Assembly (NCBI RefSeq): GCF_000005505.3
Contig: NC_016133.3
Coordinates: 16,244,001-16,308,000 of the forward strand
Direction of reading: 5' to 3'
Source of the DNA: Brachypodium distachyon
Taxonomy: Eukaryota; Streptophyta; Magnoliopsida; Poales; Poaceae
Length of the DNA: 64,000 nucleotides
The notes beneath the pieces were generated by a model. The model was not told the DNA's origin. It searched no databases and saw only the letters and a program-made list of their open reading frames with translations. The translations under genes were made by a program, and so were the position numbers. Of the stretch, positions 23,780-37,749 are shown piece after piece. Numbering within the stretch: the first letter of the stretch is position 1; every line of letters begins with the position of its first letter.

Positions 23780-24986
23780 GACCACCCACCGGATAGGTTC
23801 TACAATGGTGGGAGGAAAAACAGAAGAACTGTTTGTGCCTGCGAAAGGCTAATGGTTAGAGGAATGATCGAGTGACCAAAGCTTGAACCAAATGGTCTGG
23901 CGAGCGTCTCTTTGTGTTTTCATGACCCCTCTGTAAAAAGGCCTGTGACTTGTTCTAACTTTGTTAGAAACAACATGTACATCTTACTGGATGGGTGTCA
24001 GCTTGCTTTAGGGATCTAGGGATCGGAATGACAGTTTTATTTTCTCTTTTGCTTTTTGTGCAGTTGCCTGGTAAATTTCATTTGCTCTATCATCAGGGTT
24101 GACCCAGTTTGGCGTCGTCGCTAGCAGTGTTGTTTATTTATTTTTGCAAGTGAGTCTTGTGCGCATGAGACGATCAGCATCTTTGGGCTCACTTTAACTG
24201 TAATAATTCTTAATAGTTGATGTAGCATTGGCTGCCCTTGGTTTTGTGGTTCTGCTGGGCTTGTCGTGATGCTCTGTTGCTTTTATGTTTTCAGCTATAC
24301 AAACCAGTACTAACTCCGTCGAGGCAATATTAGGATTCGGTTGATCAAGCCTTTGATCACAAATTATTTCATGAATGTGTAATTAATGTGATCAAAATCA
24401 TAACCATAAGCAAATATCCTTGAGTAAGAACATAATGCAAATTACTTCATGAATGTGTAATTAATGTGATCAAAATCATAACTATAAGCAAATATTCTTG
24501 AATAGGAATATAATGCATATAAATCTATATCATATAATTATATATTAATAGAGTAATTTGTGGTCAAAGCATTGGTCAAAGAAAACTAATGTTGAGTAAC
24601 ACATTAGTGGATTTGAAGCATATTTTCGGTTGTCAAGTAACAACCTTGAAACTCCGTTGTCTAAGATCTGAAAAGCAGTTCAAGCCAGGGGGCAGTGTGG
24701 TTCCCGTTACCACGGTAGTTTTCTAAACGGGGAGCAGATCTTGCTTTTACCCCCGTCGTGGGAATAAAGAAGAGGGGAATTATATTATGGCAGAGATGAG
24801 ATGCAACAGCAGCGCGCTGACAGACAAAAACAAAACACGCGGCTGACGATCCAATCGGAACACCATCATCATCATCCATCACACCCCAGCCCAGCTGGGC
24901 TCGAGATCGGATCGCTGCCCAGTCCGTCGCAGATCTCCTCTCCCGCGCGGCCCTGATCCGCAAGTTCCTTCTTTGGCGGAAGATAC
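23780..24986. other. MBD gene 3' region and UAP promoter region
   Basis: The first few hundred bases are the likely 3' UTR, beginning with a repeat of the end of the coding exon (CACCGGATAGGTTCTACAATGGTGG against CATCAGACAGGTTCTACAATGGTGG). A two-copy tandem repeat lies at 24361-24516. A CCAAT box precedes the UAP start at about 24850. No other gene is visible. Confidence 0.5.
24361..24516. repeat. Two-copy 78-bp tandem duplication
   Basis: 24361-24438 and 24439-24516 are head-to-tail copies with only a handful of substitutions, beginning AAATTATTTCATGAATGTG and AAATTACTTCATGAATGTG and ending ATAATGC. Confidence 0.9.
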
Positions 24987-27900
24987 ATGGCGGAGCTGGT
25001 GGTGGCAGCGGCTGCGCCGGCGCCGGCGGGGAGGTGGGGCGCCGCGCCGCCGCAGGAGCTGCTCGAGAGGCTCAAGGACTACGGCCAGGAGGGCGCCTTC
25101 GCGCTCTGGGACGAGCTCGCGCCCGAGGAGCGCGACTTCCTCGTCCGGGACATCCAGGTACCCAAACTCTTGTTCCACTCCTCGTTCGGAAAATTTGTTA
25201 GGGAGGGCTCAAACCCGTGTAAGGATTCCAGACATCCTGTGTTGCGGAAAGATTTGTGCGCTCTGTGTTGCGCTTGTGCCAGAATTCTGAAATCCAACTC
25301 ATCTCACTTGAACTGGAAGTAGGGAAACAAAGCAGTACTCCGTACTAGAAATACATGTTACTAGTTGGTTGGTTCGTTGGTGATGCCATTTGAGTACTAG
25401 TCACATTTGTAACTGAGCAGCTGCTGTCTTTAGACGTTGAGCTAGCCTGTCATCTCACATGCAAAGTGAATTGGTGGCGTCAATGCATTTCTATCTCTAA
25501 TAACTTAGCTGATCCACGGTACCGCTAACTGAAGTTGATAAACTGCATTTCAGAGCATAGATCTTGCCAGGATCGACCGGATCGTTCGATGTTCACTCAG
25601 ATCGCAAGGTGAGGGGCCTTTTCTCCATACACATTTCCCATGCTTTGTGGGTTTCTGTGAGGTTTTGCTCACATGAATTTGTGTCGATGCTTGGAAGCAC
25701 AGGTGGTCCTGTGCCGGTTGTTCAGCCTGTGCCGGAGTCAAGTGTGGCGACAGTGGATGATAGAAGCCCTGAGGACAAAGAAAGGTGGTGGAGGAGGGGT
25801 TTGAAAGCCATTGCAGAGGGAAAGTTGGCTGTCGTACTTTTGGCTGGTGGTCAGGTACTCGGAAGCACGGTTTCCCCTAGCTTGCCTAGGTTGTTTAGTG
25901 ATTATACACAGTACACTGTACAAAATTTCTCTTGTAGTAATATCATATATTTTTTAATTGTGAACAGGGAACACGCCTTGGCAGTTCTGATCCTAAGGGA
26001 TGTTTCAGTAAGTCTCTCCACTCCAAGTTCTTGCATGTTGCTTTCACTGTATGACACAAATGTTGTTTAAATCTGAATATGTATTCCGTTTTTATTACTT
26101 TTTGTTTGGCAGAACTCTTTATTTTCCTGATTGCATATTTCCAAATGAAAGTTTATGTTACCCTACTTTTCTATGTTTCCCCCCACAGTAAATATGAACG
26201 GAAACATTTGCAAATTTTATGTATTGCATTTATGTTCATGCCTTGGTACTTTCTTAGTGATGCCCAAGTTCTAGTTTTCTCTTAATCTCAAATTGGTCTT
26301 AAGAATAATCTCTGATTTATGTTCAGGTATTGGGCTTCCATCTGGAAAGTCACTTTTCCAACTTCAAGCTGAACGAATTTTGTGTGTTCAAAAGCTGGCT
26401 GCTCAATCCACTGATGGTAATTTTGTCTAGAGCGCCTGTTAACTATTTGTGGTGTTGTTTGCTAAAAATTCCCATGCTCAAATTATTTATATTTTGCAGC
26501 TCCAGGCAACACTCCGCAGATCCACTGGTATATAATGACCAGTCCCTTCACTGATGAAACCACCCGCAAATTCTTTGAAAGCCGTCGATATTTTGGCTTA
26601 GAGCCTGACCAAGTAAGTATTAGATGGCTTTTTATGGTGAAAATGACGACATGACTTCCTGTACAACTCCTAAAAATTATCTTTGGCTGGATTTTTTATT
26701 TGTAGGTGACCTTTTTCCAGCAAGGCACACTCCCGTGTGTTTCTCCTGATGGAAGGTTTATCATGGAGACACCATATAAGGTACCCTTTGTTTTAAATTA
26801 GAATTTCATATTCCTCATTAAAGTCGATGCATTTCTTCATTACAAGTTCGCAACTAAATATAGGTTTGACTAGCAGAATCAAAATCAAGTACTATTTGTT
26901 TTCTGTGGTAGTGATATCATTTGCAACGTTCTTAACAAAACCAGGTGGCAAGAGCCCCGGATGGCAATGGGGGAGTATATGCTGGTAATTTTATCCCAAT
27001 GCATCATTCATTCAGTTTTATATATTGGTATTTGCCACAATCTTGTTGCTTATTTTTCTTTCTTTTTTCTTTCACCGTGTCTCAGCTCTAAAATCTAAAA
27101 GGTTGCTCGATGATATGTCTGCAAGAGGTGTGAAATATATTGATTGCTATGGAGTTGATAATGTGTTGGTGAGTACATCTTTTATTGGAAAAAATCTCTG
27201 ATGGAATTATAGTCTCCTTTTTTAATCTGTTAATTAACAGTCTATCTCTATGGTACCAGGTCCGTGTTGCAGATCCAACATTCCTAGGATACTTCATTGA
27301 CAAGGGTGTGTCTGCTGCTGCGAAGGTTGTAAGGAAGGTATATCAAGATAAACCCAATTCCTAGCAGATTGATAAGTTACTCTTTAAATCCAATTATGCG
27401 CCTTCTTGATTGTTTATGGTTATGTGTTCTTTAGGCATACCCACAGGAGAAAGTTGGGGTATTTGTTCAGCGTGGTAGGGGTGGACCTCTCTCTGTGGTT
27501 GAGTACAGTGAAATGGATGCATCTATGACTACTGAAATCAATCAAACAACAGGACGCCTTCGTTATTGTTGGAGCAATGTATGCTTCTTCTATCCCCTTT
27601 CCCCTGGTATCTCCTCTTTCTGCACTAATAACGGTGTATTCCTTTTATTTTGGCAGGTGTGCTTGCATATGTTCAGTTTGGAATTTCTCAATCAAGTAAC
27701 CAATAGTCTTGAGAAGGATAGCGTGTAAGTATTTGTATCAAAGCACTTTTCTGTTCTTGCACTTTATGAATTCATGAGGTTTGCTTTTGTTCCGAGATAT
27801 TTTTATGCACACAAAAGCATGCTTGCAGTCCATATCAATATGTAATCACCATAGTTTATGTAAATTTACGGTTGTCGGTGCAATTACAGAGAAAAACTTT

Positions 27901-28714
27901 TCTATGAGTTCACCAGTGTTATTGGCTTTATTTATTTTGTACTGAAAATGTAATAAACTTAGTTACTTCGAAAAATCATTTTCTACTAACTTCTGATAAA
28001 TCAGCTGTTTCTATCTTTCTGTTTTACCATGTAATTCCTGCATATCATAAACCAGCAATTACCAATTTAGTATCAACTTATGGTTTGTTCCATCCCTGTT
28101 TGTGCTTAATTGGAAAACCTTGTGCCAGTTATCATCTAGCAGACAAGAAGATTCCTTCAATTCATGGGTACACAGCAGGCCTAAAGCTTGAACAGTTTAT
28201 ATTCGACGTGTTCACCTATTCTCCATCGACAGCTCTTTTTGAGGTTTGATTCTATTCACTAATGCCTGAATGAAGCTGACTTGTTCTTCCATTTCATTCC
28301 CATAAAAGCAAACATTAGTGTGAGGTACTTGTTGACACCATACAATTCAGGTCATGAGGGAAGAGGAATTTGCACCAGTAAAGAATGCTAACGGTGCGAC
28401 CTACGACACTCCTGATAGCGCCAGATTAATGCTACTTCGCCTTCACAGCCGATGGGTTGTTGCTGCAGGTGGCTTTTTGACGCATTCCGTGCCCTTGTAT
28501 ATGACAGGTAACTTTCCTTCTGTTTATGTGCTTGGAACGTTCGAAGACTGTCCACAGCCAAAGATTTTCGTATACAAACTCACTGATTGCCGTGATAACT
28601 TGGCTTGTACTTTTAGGTGTTGAAGTTTCTCCCATGTGCTCTTATGCTGGAGAAAACCTAGAAGCCATATGCCGTGGACGAACATTCCATGCACCAAGTG
28701 AGATCTCACTCTAG
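24987..28714 (+). CDS. UDP-N-acetylglucosamine pyrophosphorylase (UAP / GlcNAc1P uridylyltransferase)
   Basis: The enzyme makes UDP-GlcNAc from GlcNAc-1-phosphate and UTP in the cytosol, the donor for N-glycans, GPI anchors and O-GlcNAc. Fifteen exons join in frame: 24987-25157, 25554-25608, 25703-25854, 25968-26007, 26327-26416, 26500-26612, 26706-26780, 26945-26984, 27086-27168, 27260-27337, 27435-27578, 27657-27724, 28129-28243, 28351-28507 and 28617-28714. They give 492 residues, the usual length. The nucleotide-binding loop [19 protein letters not shown] spans two exons (about residues 101-119) and is followed by [18 protein letters not shown]. Uridine/sugar-site blocks [35 protein letters not shown] and VVEYSEMD are present, as is SYAGENLE near the end. 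Nothing is missing. The 3' end faces the pectinesterase 408 bases away. Confidence 0.95.
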
Positions 28715-29121
28715 GCGGAGGTTGTTCCAAGGAGCAGTTGCATACAAGAACGGCAAAGTCTGTGAATTTTTGTTAGGACATGGGATCAAGATGGCAGGAC
28801 CTGAGCACTTTCAATTAGAGTGTCAATATTAGTCAGCCTGTTGTATGCTGTGTGAGTACAGAGTATTGTAATGCAACACTTGAGGCTATCTTTTCCCCCC
28901 TTTTGGTGATATTTATCATTTGTTGCTCAAAATGTAGATTGATCAGAGGGCACAATTCAATCTTTATCAAAATCAATGTATTTCTGAAATTTTGAATACT
29001 GTTCTTTGCACAATTGATTTAATGTGAGAAAATCCAAAGAATGGATTCTACTAGTTTCCTCCTTTTTTTCTGTTACACGATGTTGGATAACTGTAGACTG
29101 AGCATCTATGATTTCTTTTCT
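28715..29121. other. Convergent intergenic region (UAP and pectinesterase 3' ends)
   Basis: It holds the 3' UTRs of two genes that face each other; no further feature is seen. Confidence 0.5.
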
Positions 29122-30657
29122 TCAAGCAGATATCAGTGAGTCACAGTATGGTTTCAGCCATCGGTCTCCGTCGATGTAAGATGTGTTCAAGTAAGGCAAT
29201 GCTTGCTCATCACTGAGCTTCAAAGAATATGGCACTCTACCTGCCAGGTTTGCACCATCACCTGTACACTTGTACTCTCCATAAAATACACTCCTGTCAA
29301 TGCAAATAAAACAAAAGCTGATGTTAGTAAGCTTTCTGCAATAATCTCAATAATTAACACCGACAGTGAAGGAGGCATACTGATCTCTTGAAGGATCATT
29401 CCAATCATTCCATCCTTCAGAGGCGATGATGTCTGACATCAAAGTGTATGCAAAGACGACACGGGAGTAAGGTCTCCATGCTCGCCCAAGCCATATCCTA
29501 CCTGTGCCGCCGATGCTACAGTTGACAAATGAGTAACCGGTGTTGTCACCATCAGATTCTCGGGCATGCGCTGTAATTGCACCGGTGATGGTTCTCACCC
29601 CTGCAGGCACAGGGTCTGCTATGGAAATCAATCTGCAATTCTGACAAGTACAAAAGTGGAAGCAGTTAGTGAACTCAGCACTTTTCGGTTTTGCGTTCCC
29701 GTCCTTGAGATATTATAGTGTCTTTTACTCACTTCATACAGTGACCTGGCATCTCCAAAGATGAAATCAATGGAGCCCTGAATGAAACATTCCTTGAAGT
29801 AATGCCGGCCTCGATCATCGTGAAGCGTATCTTGCGCACCGAAAAAGCCGCAGCCCCAGAATGCTGCCTGGTCACCACCGATCCTGAGAGCGACTGCCTG
29901 AGCATCAACAGCGCCAGGTCTTGGGATAGGTGCTACATTCTGTTGTCAAAATGGTTAAGAGAGTTACATTGGTACTCAAGGTTCACCTGTGTGACTTAAC
30001 AGAAACTTGATGTGCAGCGTCCATGATTACAATGAAGCTAATGTTCTTTGCGACAAACCCTGCCGCGAAGACAGTGACCGAAGCGCTATAGAAGGTGCCA
30101 TGCGACGAGTTGGCGGTGTCATTCCACGCAATCGCCGTCAGGTCAAATCCCTGCCCCTGAAATGTGATGTTGGGCTTGGTTGCAGGGACTGTCACCTTCT
30201 CGCTGTAACAATGCAGCTTCAGTAACCACACTATTATTACTTCTGTACTTTTGGCAACTGGGTACTGGAAGCCTGATCAAAGCAAGATTTCTTACAAGTA
30301 GATGCCCTTGTTGATCCACACAACATTCCTCTTGTGGCTGGATCTTGGGACAGCATCTACCGCATCCTGCACCTTGGTGAAATCGCAGCAGCCGTTGGGG
30401 TCGACGCAGAAGATTGATGTCTCCGCCATGTCAGGAGGTGGGAAGTCCGGCGGGAAATCGTCACAAAGCGGGTTGTATTCATCGGGGAGGCAATGATCAT
30501 TGGAGAAATAGCCAACTGTGAGCAAATGAAATGGAAGGGAAGGTGTTGCAAGATCAAGCAAGGCTCTCAGGAACGAAGTGTGTGGGTTATTCAGATGAGC
30601 AAACAATAGCAGAACGACAGGTATCAGGCCAGAGAGGGAAATGACTTTGGGGCTCAT
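29122..30657 (-). CDS. Pectinesterase (pectin methylesterase) without a PMEI pro-domain
   Basis: This is a secreted cell-wall enzyme that removes methyl esters from homogalacturonan. Minus-strand exons are 30657-30296, 30202-30031, 29939-29733, 29640-29381 and 29293-29122, in frame, giving 390 residues. The N-terminus has a hydrophobic signal or anchor ([15 protein letters not shown]), and there is no inhibitor-like pro-region. The catalytic domain starts near residue 85 ([20 protein letters not shown]). Family motifs are [36 protein letters not shown] with the first catalytic Asp, GSIDFIFG with the second, and [16 protein letters not shown] with the substrate Arg. It ends [15 protein letters not shown]. 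All active-site residues are present. The PME8/15-like affiliation is from memory. Confidence 0.93.
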
Positions 30658-31366
30658 TTGTATTGCGGAAAAGCTTTCACTGTTTCATGGGGAATATGAG
30701 ATGACTTTGGTGCCTTTTAACAGGATAAAATGCACTTTAAGAAGACGCTTAACTTGCTTCCCTTGCAAACAACCAATCTCGTTTCTTCAAGCTTGAGACG
30801 CGGCGCAAGTCAGCAGTCTGCCAGAGGCAATCATGCAAAACAATGAAACACCCGTGAATGAAAAGAGTATTCACGTCATTGTCAGAATCCAGATATGATA
30901 TAATAAAGATCTAATAAAGTAGTTGCTTCAAAGATAGGTTCACCACGGCAATTGGCAACCATCCGTACAGGGAAACCCATGGGATCATGTGAAAGCGATG
31001 CGTGTTGTTATACAAGAAAATAACCATTATACAAAGACTAGAAACGGTTACGAACAGAGAGTATCTAATTACCTTTAAAAGTCGGTAACATGGGTGAATA
31101 TTTAATTCCCTTGACCCCCAACAAGAGATAAGCAAAGAGAAAGCACATCCACCAAAATAAGATAAGAAAACAAGCTGCTGATGCCATTGCTTCAAATAAG
31201 GTGCATATGGTACACCATCCGACCAGCCAACCAGTGGGCAACAGCTACCACAATTTGCATGACCAGTGATATCTAAACAAAACTTGCACGGATAGATTTC
31301 ATGAACATGTTCAGAAGAATGAACTTTTATCTATAACTACTTCTAGACTAGACAATTTCGGTAAGC
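30658..31366. other. Intergenic region between pectinesterase and RPS11
   Basis: Both flanking genes are on the minus strand, so this should hold the pectinesterase promoter and the RPS11 3' UTR. No element or gene was recognised. Confidence 0.4.
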
Positions 31367-34416
<3,050 letters not shown>

Positions 34417-35697
34417 TGGAGACCGGGAGGTGTCCGGCGGCGAAGGGCAGAGCTGGGGCGGGGCGGTGACGGCTCAAACCAGGCGAACCCTAACGCCAAA
34501 GGTGTGATGAACGAACTTCAACAGAAACAAGAAGTTTTGGAATTTAGAACGTTCTTTCTGTTTTGTTTAACAAAATACTCCCCTGTTCCTAAATGCAAGA
34601 CATTTTGGTATTTAATTAACTGTGTAACCTTTTTTCAGGGTGATTCTCTCAACCTTCTATTGGCAATAAATAGCTCGTTACGGCTGTTTCGTCAAAAAAA
34701 AGAGACATTTTGATATAGCTCAAAAGGTACTCTCCCTGTTTTACTCCATGACAAGATGTTCTAACTTTACGCTAAAATCAGGGATGAATTGATCAAGGTT
34801 GTAGAAAAATGCACTAATACCTACAGTATCAAATAAGTACACCATCAATGTAAATCATGACGGATTCTATAAAACTAATTTATAATAGTAGATATAAGTA
34901 AAAGAAATTGAGAAAAACATCAATAGATTTTTTTTCTACTTGTATAAATTTTCGTCAAATTTACATAGGACAAAAACGGAACATCTCATAATTTAGAGCT
35001 AAGGAAATATAATAAGTCAGTGAACACAAATCACATGAAAGATGTCTGACCTGCCCTGACATCTGCTTTGGCCTCACCACGGAACATCTCATCACTCCTT
35101 CCCTGCAGCTGCAATCAGTGAAAAAACAAAAGAACCGTGGACCAAGGAATCGTGAAATAGTACGAGACAACGGCCGGCCCCTACAGCCGAGCGACCTGCT
35201 GCCGTGGATCACGAGCCGGAGCAGAGTTGTTTGTCTCGTACGTACAAGTCCAAGACACGAAGAAAACGTGTGACCTTTGGTGTCTGCTTACTGTAACTGA
35301 ACACTGCACTTACGGCCGGAGCACTCCACTGCTGAATGCATCGTGCGATCTTGAATGAATTTTGTCCATCACAACAGGTTACGTGGCTACATCGTCCGGC
35401 AAATCGAGCCAGATCGATGAGCTTGGTAAATCAAAAATATTGAAAGCGTCGTGCAATCAATTCAAAGCCACTTAAAGACAAGATATCCTAGGAATCTTAG
35501 ATTTATAAAATAGTTATGGGAATAACACCAACATTCTTATAGAGTTTCAATCGGATTAAAACGGATAAGGTAAACCAAAGTCGGATACAACCACATTCGA
35601 ATAAAGAGGGAAATAGATAACTAAATAGATAATCTCATATTATTGGACGGGGAAAATGTTGATTTCAGCATGCTCAGTTGCTTCTTCGCCATGGCAA
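34417..35697. other. RPS11 promoter side and response regulator 3' side
   Basis: Fragments that look like Stowaway ends occur at 34577-34615 (TACTCCCCTGTTCCTAAATGC) and 34728-34760 (TACTCTCCCTGTTTTACTCC). No gene was recognised. Confidence 0.4.
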
Positions 35698-36660
35698 TCA
35701 CATGTTGCTTAAAATGCGAGGAAGAGAATTCAGGCTGACAGGTTTCACAATGCAATCCTTTGCGCCTGCGTCCAACAATCTGACATGTGTAGATAATAGT
35801 AGATGAGTACACTAGAATAATCATATATATCCAGTTATCTTTTGGCAAGTTTTAGCAATTAAATAAGTAAGGAAATAAATATGTAAATATTACCCATCTC
35901 TACTCACTTTTGAATCTCTTCTGGGATGTTGTCTAGTGATGTAATCAGAAATGGAAGGTGTGCCAGCTGAGTTGATTTCTAGATGAGAAAAGGAGAATAC
36001 TAGTTGATATTTTTTTAAATAATTAGACAAATCTGAATAAAATGTATGACATATATATATCATATGACTGCTTTACCTTCACTTCCACAAGGAAGTCATA
36101 GCAACTCATCTCTGGCAAATGATCATCACAGATAATCATAGCAACATCATTTCCCTGTTGAAACAATGACAAAGTATTCATGCATCTTAGAAATTCAAAT
36201 AATTAACCACAAAACCGCAAAAAAATAAACCTAGCTCTAGTAGAATAAAGATGTGAAAAATTGATCAAAACTACTAATTTACCGAGTCCAAGAACTTCAA
36301 AGCTTCCTCAGCACTTTCTATTGCAGTCACTGCATAAGTGAGGCATGCAAACATTAGTGTCGAAATTATAATCTATGTGTTTTTGGGCAAATATTTGATC
36401 ATCATACACTCTAAAAGGACATCAATTTGGAAATGATGGTATAGCATCATATTCTCAAAAAGAATTGTTTGGAATATGTATGTGATAATGCATTGTAAAC
36501 TGATAACAAAAGCAGGAATTTGTGCACCGCTGAAAGTACCTCGAAGGTTGCCACGCTTTAAGACTTCAAAAAGAATACGACGTTGTATACGTTCATTCTC
36601 GATTGCAAGAACGTGAGGAAGGTCACTATTGGAAGCATTTGCAATCAGAGGTGTCGACAT
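35698..36660 (-). CDS. Type-A-like two-component response regulator (receiver domain only), divergent
   Basis: This is a receiver-domain protein of the cytokinin His-Asp relay type. Minus-strand exons are 36660-36540, 36329-36283, 36154-36077, 35978-35908 and 35779-35698, giving 132 residues in the five-exon layout common to plant type-A regulators. Beta-1 reads DLPHVLAIENERIQRRI, where the usual acidic pair DD is EN. The phospho-acceptor block is VAMIICDDHLPEMSCYDFL with Asp present. LPFLITSLDN stands at the switch position. DAGAKDCIVKPVSLNSLP carries the conserved Lys-Pro. There is no C-terminal extension. The changed metal-binding pair suggests weaker or altered phosphorylation (inference). 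No frameshift is seen. Confidence 0.88.
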
Positions 36661-37419
36661 CGAAAACTACGTACAAGCACTACTATGCGAAGTTGTTGGG
36701 ATACTAGCTCACAAAAAATTTCAGGCTACCGGCTTACTGTGTTGAGGAAGGTAAGGCATCACCCAAATTTATATTGTTTCATCCAACCTCATTTTCGATG
36801 TGCTAATAAATGAATATATTTTGAAAATTTATTGTATAATCTCAATCAGTAAATAGTGCATGCATCTCTCATAAATTTTGCTTCGATATAGATTTCTCCA
36901 TGATCTATAATAGATACACATTTATGTATATTCATTTGTTAAAAAATCAATACACATTTATGTATATTTGATTTCTTTAACACAATTTGTCTAGTTGCGG
37001 GTGCGTGTTGCACTATGACGTCAGATGGTCATGAACATATCTATTTCTTTTATGCGTAGTAATGTCTCTTCATGAATATCTCATCACCGTGGATTTTTTT
37101 AGTGGTTACTAATGTCCTGACAATAATTGTCATTGAATGTATATAAAGACAACATAAAAAGAAAATCTTGCGGATTCGAGATTGTTTCAGAGGTGGGTGT
37201 AACATGGAAGTATATCGACAATTTGGGGATGTGTAGGCCTTGTCCACTAAACACTGTTTATCCTAGGTCCCTCATGTGCCATGCCTCGACCTACGACACG
37301 GTAATTATACTTGGGCATGGGCAGCTCGGCCCAAAAAACCGAGTCGAGCCAGGCTTCCTTCCGGCTCGGGCCTTGATTGCAGTCCGCACAATTTTTGGGG
37401 CCAGGCTCAGGCCTTTCCT
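36661..37419. other. Response regulator upstream region
   Basis: AT-rich sequence without a recognised gene. Short repeats ATACACATTTATGTATATT occur at about 36914 and 36951. Near 37310-37410 the sequence enters the dispersed repeat described below. Confidence 0.4.
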
Positions 37420-37735
37420 TTACAGTTTCTTTGTTTATTTTTTAGAAAGTTTATTCATCGAGAAAATAAAAATAAAAATTCAAAAGATTGATTCTTTTTT
37501 GCCACTAGGCACTAGCTGGGCAAAAAAAAAGTGAGCCTCCTGATATCTCCATGATGTTGTTGTGCCTTCTCTTAAGTTCTGATGGTTGGCATCGCCTCAG
37601 AAAGACTAGAGAATTTAGTTGAGTTGAGTGTATCATATATGCTTGCGCATAGTAGTTGGTATTTGGCACACATCACAATCAAATATAAAGACCAAGGGAA
37701 TCCGAGAAAAGGAAAAAAGGTGAGTGATTTTATTT
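37420..37735. repeat. Dispersed repeat, copy 1 (pair with 40900-41210)
   Basis: Shared blocks are GTTTATTCATCGAG, TTGCCACTAGGCACT, GCTGGGCAAAAA, GATGGTTGGC, GCCTCAGAAAG, TATCATATATG, GGCACACATCACAATCAAA and GAATCCGAGAAA, in the same order and spacing as at 40900-41210. Confidence 0.8.
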
Positions 37736-37749
37736 ACGCATGCCACTTA

